Notes under the pieces: model-generated
Databases searched by the model: none
Told to the model about the DNA's origin: nothing
Seen by the model: the letters and a program-made list of their open reading frames with translations, nothing else
NCBI RefSeq assembly: GCF_002776525.5
Contig: NC_045439.1
Location: forward strand, 118,339,100 to 118,403,099
DNA from: Piliocolobus tephrosceles
Taxonomy: Eukaryota > Chordata > Mammalia > Primates > Cercopithecidae
Length of the DNA: 64,000 nt
Direction: 5' to 3'
Program-made: the position numbers and the translations under genes
Shown here: positions 34,621 to 46,394 of the stretch, one piece after another
Layout: the number at the start of each line of letters is the position of its first letter
Position numbering within the stretch: the first letter of the stretch is position 1

Positions 34621-36264
34621 CATATAAATGCTCTAAAAATTTAAAAGGTGACTTTTATATAAATTATACTTTTAAAAAACAGAATTAATATAGCCATATG
34701 ATGTATTTTCACTTATTTTATATTTAAATAAAGTCTAAAGGTAGCATAAAGACCTGACTAAGAGTTGGGCCAGAATTAGATATATAAATTCATTTCTCTT
34801 TTTTCAAAGTCAATCTTTATCCAACAAAACATCCAGTGTTATAGTACAGATGTGAAATTCTTAGTCCATTGACCTGATTTTAAGCATCAAGCTATTGTGC
34901 TTATATTTGGACTATCATAGTAGGCCTGGGTGTTCAATCATGTACTTAGTAGTCAAAGCAGTCTTACTGTATTTCACAGAAAAAGCAGAAGAAAATCTTG
35001 AAGTGAAGCCCTTGAGCTTCATGCTTAGTTTTGAGATGCCTCAAGAGTAATTTATATTTACCCTATTGACAAGAAACTCTATTCAATAGCCAGGAAATGT
35101 GAATTTTCCCAGGTCAGAGTATATATTATTTGATCCTATTTACATTGATTCAAGCACAATTTGAGATGTAATTTCTGTTGTATGTGATCTAAAATTCAAT
35201 GGTACTTTTAATATTTGAGAGTAGAATTTCAGAACGTTTCCCATATATCTACTAATGACATATTTTGGTTTGTGGTAGATTACTCTTAGTGATGCTTTGT
35301 ATTTTATAAAGTACAATAGAGATATAATGAATGGTAATTTAAAAAATCCAAGTTGAAATTTTATTTTAACTAAATGAGTTTATGTGTCACAAAGTGTAAG
35401 GAAGTTATAATCTAATCTCCCTGGACCAACAGTAAATTAAATTTTGTTTGGCTAGAGGTTTAGAGTCAAAACCTCATTTTTACAGTATATTTATACAAAC
35501 ATTGCTTTTACAATTTCCATGATTAAGGAGAAAAAACTAGTTCAGGTCATTTAACCTAAACTCTACATGTTTCTTTAGTAAATCATCAAATTTATGCAAA
35601 AAAGAGAAGTCATATTTGGATATCACTTAATTAGGAGTATTAATAGATAATTTAAAATGTAAACTAAATACATGTAACAAGATGTAACATGCCATATTTT
35701 TAGTCTACCTGTAATTACATATGAAAATATTATATTGTTTTGACTTTTGTAAAATGTCCTAACATTTTAGGAGTATGTAAAAATTTGCTCAGATGGTTAA
35801 ACAACAAATCTGCTAATTTTTATACTAATATCCACAAAAAGTCTTTTTACTTTCTGTCATATATATACATTTCAACATAAAACATGATAAATAAATACAG
35901 TCATGCTTTTTATACTAATGGCAACTGGGCTGAAATAAATTTACAAATCCCAGCAAATCAATAAAACTATTATTCATCACTTGATAACAATTTTTGTAAT
36001 CAGAGGAAATGTACTTTTGTCCATGAAATCAGAGTTAAATAATGGGGCAAGTCAAATAACTGTGATAGAATTTTAAATCTTCTGTAGGAGTAACAGTTCC
36101 TTTTTCTATTCTTTAAAATGAGATAATGCATGGAAATGGTAACTTTCCAAAATCTGGCCTCAATAGAAATACATTGGTCATATGCAAAAACAAACATTTT
36201 ATAAGAATGAATTCATGGCTTAGAATAATACCAAGTAATAAAATGTATTTTTCTATATATCAGC
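34621..36264. other. Unassigned AT-rich sequence
   Basis: About 1.6 kb with no recognised gene or repeat. Confidence 0.5.
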
Positions 36265-36455
36265 CATACTGTTAGTGCCTTCCTTCTATTAACTCATTTA
36301 AGCCTCTTATTAATTCTGCAACTGATACAATTGAGTTGCTATTTTTATTCATATTATAATGATGACAAAACAGAGATGAAAAGAGGTCACACAGCTAGCA
36401 ACTGACAAAAACAGGATCAAACCCAAGCAGTTTGCCACTAATTCTATGCTCCACT
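36265..36455 (-). mobile_element. MIR
   Basis: Antisense MIR with a clear order: AACTCATTTAAGCCTC, a decayed ATTATTATCC-type middle, GATGACAAAACAGAGATGAA, AGAGGTCACACAGCTAGCAA, ACAGGATCAAACCCAAGCAG, and TCTATGCTCCACTAC. Confidence 0.8.
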
Positions 36456-37725
36456 ACAATATATCATATTTATATACATTTATATATATTTTACTATTCC
36501 TTCAAATAACAAGATGGATTATGTTATCAAGGAAAATTATATTATAGTGCACAATTTCTTCCTATTTCTCTTGGGATTGATACGAGAATAGCACATTTCA
36601 CAGTTGAAGCTCCTAGGGAAATACATAGAGAGAAGGGGGATCTGAAAAATATTAATTAATTTTTGATTCCATGGAATTAAAAGATAAATCCTTACATCGA
36701 ATTCTTGTTGCTGTGAGGGAGAGGGGCAAGACAAAGATGAAACTAATTAAAGCTTTTTTTACTGGGAGGTAAATTGGCTTCTCTCTTCTATCTTATATCA
36801 AATAATTAAGTCTTGCATATATAAAAAAGTAATACTAAAATTCATAAAGAAAGACAAGAAGGGAAAAAATCCTTAATAAAAATTGTTATAGGAGATCCAT
36901 AATTTTTTATTCAAATATACATTGGATAGTGTCTTTTTCAATAAAGAAATGTGTCTTGATGTTTGACATGTAAGGCAATTCCCTGGTTTGAAAATCAATC
37001 ATCTTTTTTCCTTAGAAAGTGATAAAGACAAAAAATGTTTAATTATAATTGCAAGAAATCCTTTGTGGATTTTTGGAATGAATTAATCATGATCTGCTTT
37101 GAAGCAGAACATAGGAGAAAATGAACATCATCATACATTGCAAGAAATATTCCAAACTTTTTATTTTTGACCATTTTCAAAATAGAAGTTATAAATCTTC
37201 TATTTTAATACATGTATTTCAGAATGTCAATACTTAATTATACACTCCCCTCTAGAAAGCCGTAAAATTGATATGTATAAACATCTGTTAAGAAAAATCA
37301 ATGGATCTAATGTCAAAGGGAATGCAATTTCAATGCATGAAACCTTTCATCTTTTCAATAGGATTGGCCCTAAAGACGTCTACTTAACTACAGAGAAAAG
37401 CTTTGATTAGTGAAAAATATTTTCAATGCCATATAATCTTCAATTAAATATAATTAAAATATTAAAATCAGAATGAAAATAGTTATAGATTTACAAATAC
37501 AGATAGATTGGAGATGTTATTTATTATACTGACCTGTTGTCTATTCATGGTTTATACTTTTGGTAATGTTTCTAAGGAATGATCACTATCAATCTGTTTG
37601 CTACATTTTGTTTTCTTTGAATTTTGAAGCCAACTTTAGATGTGTCTCCCTTCCTTCCTCTTTCCCCGCTTCCATTCTTCCTTTCTTCTGTTCTGTATCT
37701 GATCTCTACCCACTTACGTATCTAG
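36456..37725. other. Unassigned AT-rich sequence
   Basis: About 1.27 kb with no recognised gene or repeat; borders the ERVL provirus. Confidence 0.5.
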
Positions 37726-37730
37726 TTATC

Positions 37731-38161
37731 TGTAATGGTTAATTCTGTGTTTTAACCAGGCCATGGAATTCTCAGATGTTTGGTCAAATATTATTCTGGG
37801 TGCTTCCCTGGGAGTGTTTTTGAATGACTAACATTTTAAAATATTGAGTAAAGCACTTCCTAATTTGTAGTCCTCATTTAGTCAACTGAAGGCCTGAATA
37901 GAACAAAAGACTGATTCTTCCCAAAATAAGATAAAATTTCTTCTGCCTGATCACTTTCAATGTGGGCGATAGGTTTTTTTCTGCTTTCAGACTCAAACTG
38001 AAAAATCAGCACTTTCTGGGTCTTGAGCCTGTTCACATTCAGACAGAATCAACACCTTTGGCTCTCCTGGTTCTCTCAGGCTTTCAGACTCAGACTAGAA
38101 CTACACTATCAACCCCTCTTGGTCTCCAGCTTGCTGACTGCAGATTTTGGGATTTGACCTC
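37731..38161 (+). mobile_element. MLT2-type 5' LTR, first part
   Basis: Starts TGTAATGGTTAATTCTGTG and keeps CAGATGTTTGGTCAAATATT, GTCAACTGAAGGCCTGAATA, GAACAAAAGACTGATTCTTC, GCTTTCAGACTCAGACTAGA and CTTGCTGACTGCAGATTTTG in order. It is broken at 38162 by a MaLR LTR. The remaining LTR end lies at 38764-38800 (ATTCGTTCTGTTTATCTAGA, then CCCTGAAAAATAAA). Confidence 0.85.
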
Positions 38162-38496
38162 TGTCTTACCCATTCGGACTGCTACGACAAAAAATACCAT
38201 AAACTAAGTGGTTTATAAACAACAAACATTTATTTCTCATAATTCTGGAGGCTGGGAAGTCAAAGATCAAAGTGCCAGTATGTTCAATGTCTAGCAAAGT
38301 TTCATTCTTCATAGATGACACCTTTCTGTGTCCTGACATGCTGGGAGGGACTAGGTAGATCTTTAAGATCTCGTTTATTAACAACCAATCATGATGGCCC
38401 CTCATGAGGGTCCTAAGACCTCTCTCCCACCATACCATCACTTTTGGGGTTAGAATTTGAACATATGAACTTGGGGAGGTGAAACAAAGCAGCCGC
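38162..38496 (-). mobile_element. MLT1-type (MaLR) LTR inside the ERVL 5' LTR
   Basis: Antisense MaLR LTR: TGTCTTACCCATTCGGACTG, CCATAAACTAAGTGGTTTAT, AATTCTGGAGGCTGGGAAGT, CCCCTCATGAGGGTCCTAAG, CTTTTGGGGTTAGAATTTGA and ACATATGAACTTGGGG. Its left border is sharp; its right border merges into the TATC repeat. It postdates the ERVL integration. Confidence 0.8.
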
Positions 38497-38562
<66 letters not shown>

Positions 38563-38763
38563 ATCTTTCTCTCTCTCTCTCTCTTTCATTATTTGTGTCC
38601 TAGTTACACTTATATTCCAAAAACTGTCCTCTCTTTCCCTCTCTGTCTCTCTCCCAATAGAGTTTCTCTCAATGGAGAGAGAGAGAGACAGAGAGAGAGA
38701 GAGGGAGAATGTATATGTATATGTATATAGAAAATATATATGTGTGTGTGTGTGTGTGTGTGT
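38497..38763. repeat. Compound microsatellite cluster (TATC, CT, GA, GTATAT, TG)
   Basis: (TATC)n at 38497-38553, CT-rich at 38561-38586 and 38627-38655, GA-rich at 38674-38708, GTATAT units to about 38740 and (TG)n at 38741-38763. The CT tract at 38627-38655 and the GA tract at 38674-38708 are inverted relative to each other and could pair. The cluster lies in the part of the LTR that is natively CT/TA-rich, so it probably grew from LTR sequence. Confidence 0.9.
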
Positions 38764-38800
38764 ATTCGTTCTGTTTATCTAGAGATCCCTGAAAAATAAA
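38764..38800 (+). mobile_element. MLT2-type 5' LTR, terminal part
   Basis: Matches the LTR end: TTCGTTCTGTTTATCTAGAG, then a decayed terminus ending about 38800. The sequence directly after it (38801-38822) is where a primer-binding site is expected, but it is too decayed to assign the tRNA with confidence. Confidence 0.75.
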
Positions 38801-41800
38801 TATTTTCATGCTAAGAGTGGTTTTAAAGGAAGATAATTTTAAAAATGAGTTTTATGAATTGGTTTTAGGGTTCCTGGAATTTGCACTCTGATCTGATTAG
38901 ATTTAAAGATAGTAATGGCCCTAATTCCAGTAGTAAAGAGAGCACTGACTGTCCATGGCATTATCTGGTGATAGGGATATGCAAAATATCACTGTCAGAC
39001 ACTTCTATTAGACTGGTGAAAAAGATAATTGCCATTTTTGCAATTAAAAGAAAAAAAACTGCAATTATTTTTGCACCAATCTAATAATTAGCCATTTATA
39101 AGAAACAAGGATCTAGGTGGTGATGCATGATACTTTTGAACATTTTTGTCAAGCTAATAAGTATAATGAGATTTACTAGTTACTCGTAATATTGCTGGAC
39201 AATTTAGGGGGCAAAAGGGTGAATTCAGAGATTCAAATTCCCATATCAAGTGCAGATAAATAATGTGAAATCTTCTAAGTTACTCCTGAATGAATTCCTT
39301 ATCTCCCATAGCTGCAAGACTGAGATTTCTGAAAATTCAAAGACAGATCCTCATCCTGTGACTGACTGAATTACAATTCGAATTGAACTGACAGCCTTGA
39401 AGAATGTCTACTGTTAAAGTGAGGACATTGATTGGGAAGGAATGGAATCCTGAGGTTGGAATGTGGATGTGTGGGAGGACCCTGAGGAAGCTGGTAGCAT
39501 TGAGCTCCTAAATTCTGATGAGTCTTCTTTGCCAGCGGAAGAGACATCTTCACCTGAAATAGAAGCAACTCCTCCATCCACATCAGAGGGGATTAACACT
39601 GCATTGTCTGAGCAAACTCTAATGGCAAGGGAGTGGCCATGCAAAACAATGTTGGGTCTCCTCAGGACACATCCACACCACTCCTCTTTTCTTCTAGGCC
39701 TGTAACTAGGCTTAAGTACTAGCAAGCTCCCAAAGGTAAGCTACAAAATACAAACCATGAGGAGGTGTGCCACTATTTGAGTTTTCTACTTTATACAGAC
39801 AGAAATCTGGGGAACATGTGTGTGATTGGCTATTAAGGATGTGACATAATGCTGGAAGGAAAATAAAGTTGAATCAGGTCACATTTATTAATAGGCTCAC
39901 ATAAGCAGAGATTGTTTATTTACTGTTGTGTCTCAGAGCATTTGAAAAGACTTCACCAGTTAATTTGATTAGTTGGCTACAACATGGACCAAAAGGTACC
40001 CTAGAGTGAGTGAGCTGAAAATGTCAGATCTGCTTTGGTTTAATGCAGAGGAAGGGATTCAGGTCTTAGGGAGATTGGTATGATGGAATAGATTTGTTAT
40101 TTGAGACCTATTCACATAAACCTATGACATTGACTAGTTGATCATGATGTTCCTAGAAGTGAAATAGTTAGATATTTTTACTTGGTCTGTATATGCAAAA
40201 CATTTCTAGGGCAAATGAACAGAAGTCTATCCTGAATCGTAACTGGGAATTGATTGAGAGGCCAGGATTACCCATTCCCAGTTTGCAGACCCAGAACCCC
40301 TTGAATGAATGAGAGTCCTTTAATGCCTAAATTAAACAGATGTATTTCACAGGTGGCAGAATTTCCACATTCATTCTTTGACCTGTGGAGTGAGGGCATT
40401 ATGGTGGGGGATGCAACAATGGACTCTACCGAGGAAAATAGTAATCCAAAAGCAATACTACATTCCTGGAGGGATTGGAGAGATTAGTACCACCATTAAG
40501 GACTGGAAAGATACAGTAGTTGTGATTCTCATCACATTCACATTCAACTCAGCTGTTTGGCCTGTGGAGAAGAAAAATGGATATTAGAGAATGACAATTG
40601 ATTCTTGAAGGATTAACCAGATGGTGACTTCAATTGCAGCTGTTGTATTAGTTTTGATTTTAATGTTTGAGTAACTGAACACATCTCTTTATACCTGATA
40701 TTGAGCTATTAATCTCACAAATGCTGTATTTTTATACCTGTCAATAAGAACCACAAGAAGCAATTTGCTTTCAGCTGGCAAGGCCAGCAATATACCTTCA
40801 CCTTTCTACCTCAGTGATATATAAATTCTCCAGCCCTGTTATAGTTTTGCTCACAGTGATCTCGATTCTTCCACAAGATAGCATGCTGTTCTATTATGTT
40901 GCTTAAAATATGCCAATAGGATCTAGTGAACAAGAAGTAATAAATTATCTAGATGTAATGGTAAGATGTTTGCATGTCACAGGATCTGAACCATTTACCA
41001 AGAGATCTGAAAAGCTGTTACTTTTGAGTGGGACTCAAAACAAGAGAAGGCTCTGCAATAGATCTAGGTTGCTGTGCAAGCTGCTGTGCCTCTTGGACCA
41101 CATGATTCAGCAGATCCAATGTAGTTTGAAGTGTCAGTAGCTGATAAGGATTCATGAAGGCCTCTAGAGGTGAATCACAGTTCAAACCCTTAAGATTTTG
41201 GAGCAAAATTCTGCTACTTTAGGCAGATGACTACTCATCTCATGAGAAATAGTTCTTGGCTGGATGCTGGGCCTTAGTAGAGACTGTGTAATTAGCTAAG
41301 GGCCACCAAGTAACCATGTGACCTAAACTGCCCATGATGAATTGGGTATTATTTGACCCACTAAACCATAAAATAGGGCATGCACAACAGCACTCCATTA
41401 TCAAATGAAAATGGTATGTGCATGACCAGTCCTGAGCAGGCTCTGGAAAACACAAGTAAGGTACATGAAGAAGTAGCCCAAATGCCCATGATCTCAACTC
41501 CTGTGGCATTACCTTCTCTTTCCCAGCCTGCATCTATAGTCTCATGGGAATCTTCTACTGTCAATTGACAGAAGTAAATCCTGACATGATTTATAGTTGA
41601 TCTTTTGCCACTGCCTGGAAGTGGACAGTTGTAGCACAGCAGCCTCTTTTTGTGACTTCCCTGAAGAACAGTGGTAAAGGAAAATCCTCTCCGTGGGCAG
41701 AACTTCCAGTGGTTATTCATTTTACTTGCAAGGAAAAATGGCCAATAGCTATACTTGTAATTGTATTCTGACTCATGGGCCATAGTCAGTGTTTTGGCTG

Positions 41801-43573
41801 GATGGTCAGGAAAGAGCATGATTGGAAATCTGGGGAAAAAATACGTAGACAGACCTCTAAGAATGGATCAAAATATGACAATATTTGTATCCAAGGTGAA
41901 TACTAACCACAGGGTGGCCTTAGCAGAGGAGGATTTTAATAATCAAGTGGATAATAATTCATTCTGTGGATGCTAGTCAGCTTCTATCCCCATACATGTT
42001 TGCCATTGCTCAAGCGGCTCATAAGCAAAGTAGCCATGGTGATAGAAATGGAGATTATGCATGGGTTCGATAACTTGGACTTCCAGTCACTAAGGTTGGC
42101 TTGGCTATGGCCACTGCTGAGTACCCAATCTTCCAGTAGCATAGATTCACATAGGGCACTTTTTTCTGGTGTGATCACCCAGCTTGATGGTTGATTCTAT
42201 TGGATCACCATCATGGAAGAGACAGCATTTTTTTCTTAGTGGAATAGACACTTACTGCAGATATGGATTTGTCATTCCTGCATGCAATGTTCCTACCAAA
42301 ACTACCATCCATAGATGTACAGAATATACAGAATGCCTTATACACTGTTATATCATTTCACATAGCATTTACTTCTGATTAAAGAACTCACTTCATAGCA
42401 ATTGAAGTATGGCAATGGGCTCATGCTCATGGAATTGACTGGTCTTACCACTTTTCTTACCATCCTGATGCAAATGACTTATTACAACAGGGGGATGGCC
42501 TTTTGAAGACTCACAGTGTCAACTAGGTGGCAATACCTTGCAGAGCTGGAGCAGGATTCTACAGAAGGCTGTGGATGCTCTGTACTAGCATTCATTATAT
42601 GGTGGTGTTTCTCCCATAGCCAGGATTCATGAGTCCTGGAATTAGGAGTAGAAATGGAAGTGGCATCATTCACTATAACCCCCAGTGACTCACTAGCAAT
42701 ATTTTACTTCCTGTTTCTACAGTCTTATGCTTTGCTGGTCTAGAGGTCTTAGCTCTCAAAGGAGAAATGCTTTCACTAGCAGACCCTACAGTGATACCAT
42801 TGAACTGGAAGTTAAAGCTAATGTTGGGCTACTGTAGACTCCACATGCCTCTGAATTAAAGGCAAGGAAGGCAGTTACTGTTTTGACTGCAGTTTGATCC
42901 TGACTACCAAGGGGAAATTACACTACATCTTCACAATAGAGGTAAGGAAGAGTACGTTGGAGTATAGAAGATCCTTTAAAGTGCCTATTAGTATTTCCAT
43001 GATTATTAAGGTCAATTAAAAACTGCAACTCAATTCAGTCAGGACTACTAAGGGCCCAGATCTTTCAGAAATAAAGGTTGGGGTCACTTATCATTAGGTA
43101 GATAATGACAGCCAGCAAAGTTTTTGCTGAAATCAAAGGTAATACAGAATGGATAGTGGAAGAATGTACTTACAAGTATGAGCTATGATAACATAATGAC
43201 TTATAGAAATGAGGACTGTAACTGTCATGAGTATTTTCTCCTTATTTTGTTAAAATATATATTTGTGTGTGTACATCAAATATCTTTTTCTTCCTTCTCC
43301 TCATTTCCTTATAATGTACCATAAGATGTATTAACTCTACATCATATAATTTAACAGTGGTTACTTTTATGTCATAGTTGTATCAATGAAAAGAGTAACA
43401 TCTCTCAAGGATTTTACTTCCCTTTCTGGGAATGAGATTAATGTCTGTTCAGTTGTATGCAGGATAATTGTATCATGTTAGGTGGAATTATGACCTTGTG
43501 TATTATCTTCATTTGGAGATTAAGTATGATTTGAGGAGATGCCCATGTATGACAAATTACCAAAAGATGGACT
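38801..43573 (+). pseudogene. ERVL internal region: gag/pol/dUTPase remnants
   Basis: The order of a class III (ERVL) genome is recognisable at DNA level: gag-like sequence up to about 40300; reverse transcriptase about 40440-40990; RNase H and connection about 41000-41850; integrase about 41850-42650 (open piece 42184-42378 holds the GIDTY segment with the first catalytic aspartate); dUTPase-like about 42690-43000; and a 3' untranslated stretch to 43573. The reverse-transcriptase catalytic box (YIDD in this family) is destroyed: at 40895-40906 both aspartate codons are replaced, the second by a stop. No frame exceeds about 150 codons. No env is seen, as expected for ERVL. Confidence 0.82.
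39006..39086. mobile_element. MADE1 (mariner-derived MITE) with TA duplication
   Basis: A 77-base element at 39008-39084 with inverted ends TTAGACTGGTGAAAAAG and TTTTTGCACCAATCTAA around a short A-rich centre, flanked by TA (39006-39007 and 39085-39086). This is the known structure of MADE1, a non-autonomous relative of Hsmar1 mobilised by mariner transposase. It is palindromic and could fold into a hairpin. It sits in the ERVL internal region and so is younger than the provirus. Confidence 0.93.
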
Positions 43574-44061
43574 TGTGCTAGTGAATTTTATGTGTTAATT
43601 TAAGCGGGATAGAAGGCACTCAGATATTTGGTCAACCAATATTCTGTGTGTTTCTGTGAGAGTGATTTGGGGTGACTTTAATATTAAATCAATTGAGTAT
43701 GGGATATTGCTCTCCCTTTATTTGAGTAAGCCTCATCCAATCAATCAAGGCCTGAAGAGAACAACATGCTGACCTTGCTAAAATTAAGAGATAATTTCTC
43801 CTGCCCGTCTTTTAGCTAGGCTAGGTTTTTTTTTCCCTACCTTAGAACACAAACTGAAGCATCAGCTTTCACTGAGTCTCCAGCCTGCTAGCCTTTGAAC
43901 TAGAGCTACATGATTGACAACCCTGCATCTCCAACTTACAATTGCAGGTCTTGGGACTTTTCAGCTTCTATAATTGATACAGCTATAACTAGAGCTATAG
44001 ATCTCCAACTGGTCTATTTTTCCATTGATTTCTCTGGAGAACTCTAATGCTTATTACCTAA
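43574..44061 (+). mobile_element. MLT2-type 3' LTR
   Basis: Starts TGTGCTAGTGAATTTTATGT and keeps CACTCAGATATTTGGTCAAC, CAAGGCCTGAAGAGAACAAC, AGTCTCCAGCCTGCTAGCCT, TTGCAGGTCTTGGGACTTTT and TGATTTCTCTGGAGAACTCT. It aligns along its length with 37731-38161 plus 38764-38800 but has no MaLR LTR or TATC array. This shows that those insertions into the 5' copy came after integration. Confidence 0.85.
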
Positions 44062-44078
44062 TTATCCACCGGTTCATT

Positions 44079-44152
44079 GTATATATATATATACACACAC
44101 ACACACATACATGTGTGAATACGTGTGTGTGTGTGTATGTGTGCACGTATTG
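44079..44152. repeat. Alternating TA/CA/TG repeat with inverted symmetry
   Basis: A run of TA units, then CA units (44093-44107), a short spacer with ACATGT, then TG units (44123-44143) and GTGCACGTAT. The CA and TG blocks are inverted copies, so the tract is both alternating purine-pyrimidine and able to form a hairpin or cruciform. It lies directly outside the ERVL 3' LTR. Confidence 0.9.
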
Positions 44153-44354
44153 CTAAATTAAGAATAATCATATATGTAAACCACTACTTACACTAACTTT
44201 TCTTGGCCTTTATAAATATAATGAAAACAAGAGTTTGAGGACATTCAAGAAAAATACCTTTCACTAAGTAACAATTTCCATTTTGTCCATCATAGGTTAG
44301 CTAATTTTTATTCAAACCTTTTTTTCCCCCTCTTTCTGTAGGTTTTGACTTAAA

Positions 44355-44605
44355 CCATCTTGGTTAAGAACATTAGCTCTGCAGTCTGACAAACCCAGCT
44401 TTCAAACCAGCATCCAATTAGGATCCTGAAATTTAGGTCCTAACACTTATTATCTGTACAATTACAGGTAAATTATTCATCCCCACTAAGGCTCATCTAT
44501 CTAAGTTTCCTCATCTATGAAATTTTAACAAAAAATACAGTTTTAGGTTTTGGGATATAATGCCTTCCACATAATCAGGAATCAAGAAATGGTATTTTTA
44601 ATTAG
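44355..44605 (+). mobile_element. MIR
   Basis: Nearly full-length MIR: TGGTTAAGAACATTAGCTCT, GCAGTCTGACAAACCCAGCT, a middle ACACTTATTATCTGTACAAT, AAATTATTCATCCCC, TAAGTTTCCTCATCTATGAA, and a decayed 3' part. Confidence 0.8.
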
Positions 44606-46394
44606 CAATTATCTCTATATTTTATGCATATCTGGTTATTTTGTGTAATAGGTCCACAGAAAAACATAGTCAACTGCTCTGTAAGAAATTGCATCCAGTG
44701 AATTAAGTCAGCAAATGTATTTTTGTGCTTCTGATTTTCTATTATACTTGTGTCAAAATCATTTTCAAAAGTATTGTTTTAAGCTACCATGACAATTTTT
44801 AAAAATAATTTAACATATATGTATATAAGTGACAACAAACAACAAGTATATAAATGTGTTGAGAAAGGGGTTTTACATTCTTTCTCTATGTTTAAAATCA
44901 ACACATGATTTGGGAAATAGACACTAATTTTCCCCTAGATAAGACATCTTTCTTGGATACCTCCAAATTCTTCTTCCCAGTTTCACTGACAAGAGCCAAG
45001 AGAGGTTAGTCTCGTTAAACAGCGTTGTATCTGTAAAGTTCAAGATACATCAGGTGAAGTTGTAACGGGTCATTGTTGTTTGTTCTTGTCCAAGAGAACT
45101 AGATAACTCTGACAAATCAATTAGTGGTATTCATTGGTCCAGAGTGTAAGGCTATCAAATGTCCTGTCCTTTCCAAGTATTCCATCCCATCATACAATAA
45201 TCTGTGAAGAAAGGTTTGTCTAATTTTTAATTAGTTTTACAGCTTTATGTGTTTGATCTTGTTTTGTTTATTTTTTAAAATTTGGTTCGTCTTCATCTAT
45301 TTGTTCTAGAGAGGTGCACAGTCAACTGATTATAGTCTATTTGTATGATACGTTATAAAAAAATTATTTAAAAAATAAGGCAACTTTAAAAATTGTTATT
45401 TTGTACTATTTTACTCTTCGTTTTTTCACAAGAAAAAGTCATGCTATAAACAAAGGACACCGTGCCTCAACACATTTCACGGATCCTCAGGCATTGCACT
45501 ATGATGTTGAAGGTGCTGATGGGACACAAAGACAAAGTGTTCCATATGTCAACTTTACCTTTTTATCTTTTGGAGACCTGGGGGGATATAGTTTACTAAA
45601 CTCAAATGTCAGAGTTCTATTCTGCATCCCAGCATGACAGCTCAGCAGTGTGCAATTGCACACTTAAGCAGAAATGCCTGCCTGGCCAAGTGTCTGAATG
45701 AGATTAATGGTATACGTTTATTTTAAATAAATCTATCTTGAGGCAATGTCTCAAGTTGTTTGCCTAGTTAATTCACAAAGCTCCTTGAGGGGCCCTAGAA
45801 TAAGCATATAAGGAATAAAGGATTTTTTAAAGGTAATTATCTCTAGTCAATAATAATTAGTCAATGAGTAGATTGATTGGACAAAAGTCGTTAACTCTTT
45901 TTGAAACCAGAAAAAGTTAAAATTAGATTACTTGTCACTCATTTTTGCAGCTTATATGCTTTGGAGATGCTTAACTACATATAAACATGGCATGTTTTGA
46001 CAAACAATGGTCTTTCCTTCTAGCTAGTAATTATAGACAATAAGAAGAAGGAGCTTTGTGGATCCTTATTTAACTCTTTCGTGCCTCTTTGAGTATATCT
46101 TTAAGAATACTTAAGTTCACTTCTGCCATTTCCAGATGAACTGGCAGATGTTAGTTCATCTCCTTTTTGAAAGAATAGCACTTTATTCTGAGATAATAAG
46201 TATTACCTTGCTGGTTTTCTTATTTTTCTTCTTTACAGGTTTGAATCAGTGGAACATCTCATCTATAAACTTTCTGCGTGTTCAGTTTGAGTTTTCCAGA
46301 TGTGCTGGGTATTCTTCATCTTGGTCTTTGAGGGAGAAAGCAGGATTAAAAAAGGAAAAGTAACTATAACTGAGTACCTTTGTATGCAAAATGA
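44606..46394. other. Unassigned sequence, no gene
   Basis: About 1.8 kb with no recognised gene. Open frames at 45401-45637 and 46136-46363 have no recognisable domain or splice context. It contains a perfect 18-bp palindrome at 45647-45664. Confidence 0.45.
45647..45664. repeat. Perfect 18-bp palindrome
   Basis: AGTGTGCAATTGCACACT equals its own reverse complement over all 18 bases, with no loop. The core holds a GCAATTGC pattern. No known site is assigned. Confidence 0.95.

Larger units (their letters stand above)
37726..44066 (+). mobile_element. Degenerate ERVL provirus with MLT2-type LTRs
   Basis: Two diverged copies of one MLT2-type LTR (37731-38800 and 43574-44061) flank an ERVL-like internal region with pol landmarks in the right order. 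A 5-base match TTATC lies just outside both ends (37726-37730 and 44062-44066), which is compatible with the 5-bp duplication of ERVL-class integration. The provirus is about 6.3 kb including later insertions: a MaLR LTR and simple repeats in the 5' LTR, and a MADE1 in the internal part. The coding frames are full of stops and frameshifts. ERVL elements lack an env gene, and I see none. Confidence 0.85.

Noticed and set aside
41240..41819. Minus-strand frames of 97 and 152 codons
   Set aside because: Antisense to the ERVL pol remnant; no independent support.
45401..45637. 78-codon frame in unassigned DNA
   Set aside because: No domain, no splice or promoter context, ordinary length for chance in this composition.
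46205..46240. Strong-looking polypyrimidine tract and CAG as a 3' splice site
   Set aside because: No matching branch, donor or conserved exon can be supported; such tracts are frequent in T-rich DNA.
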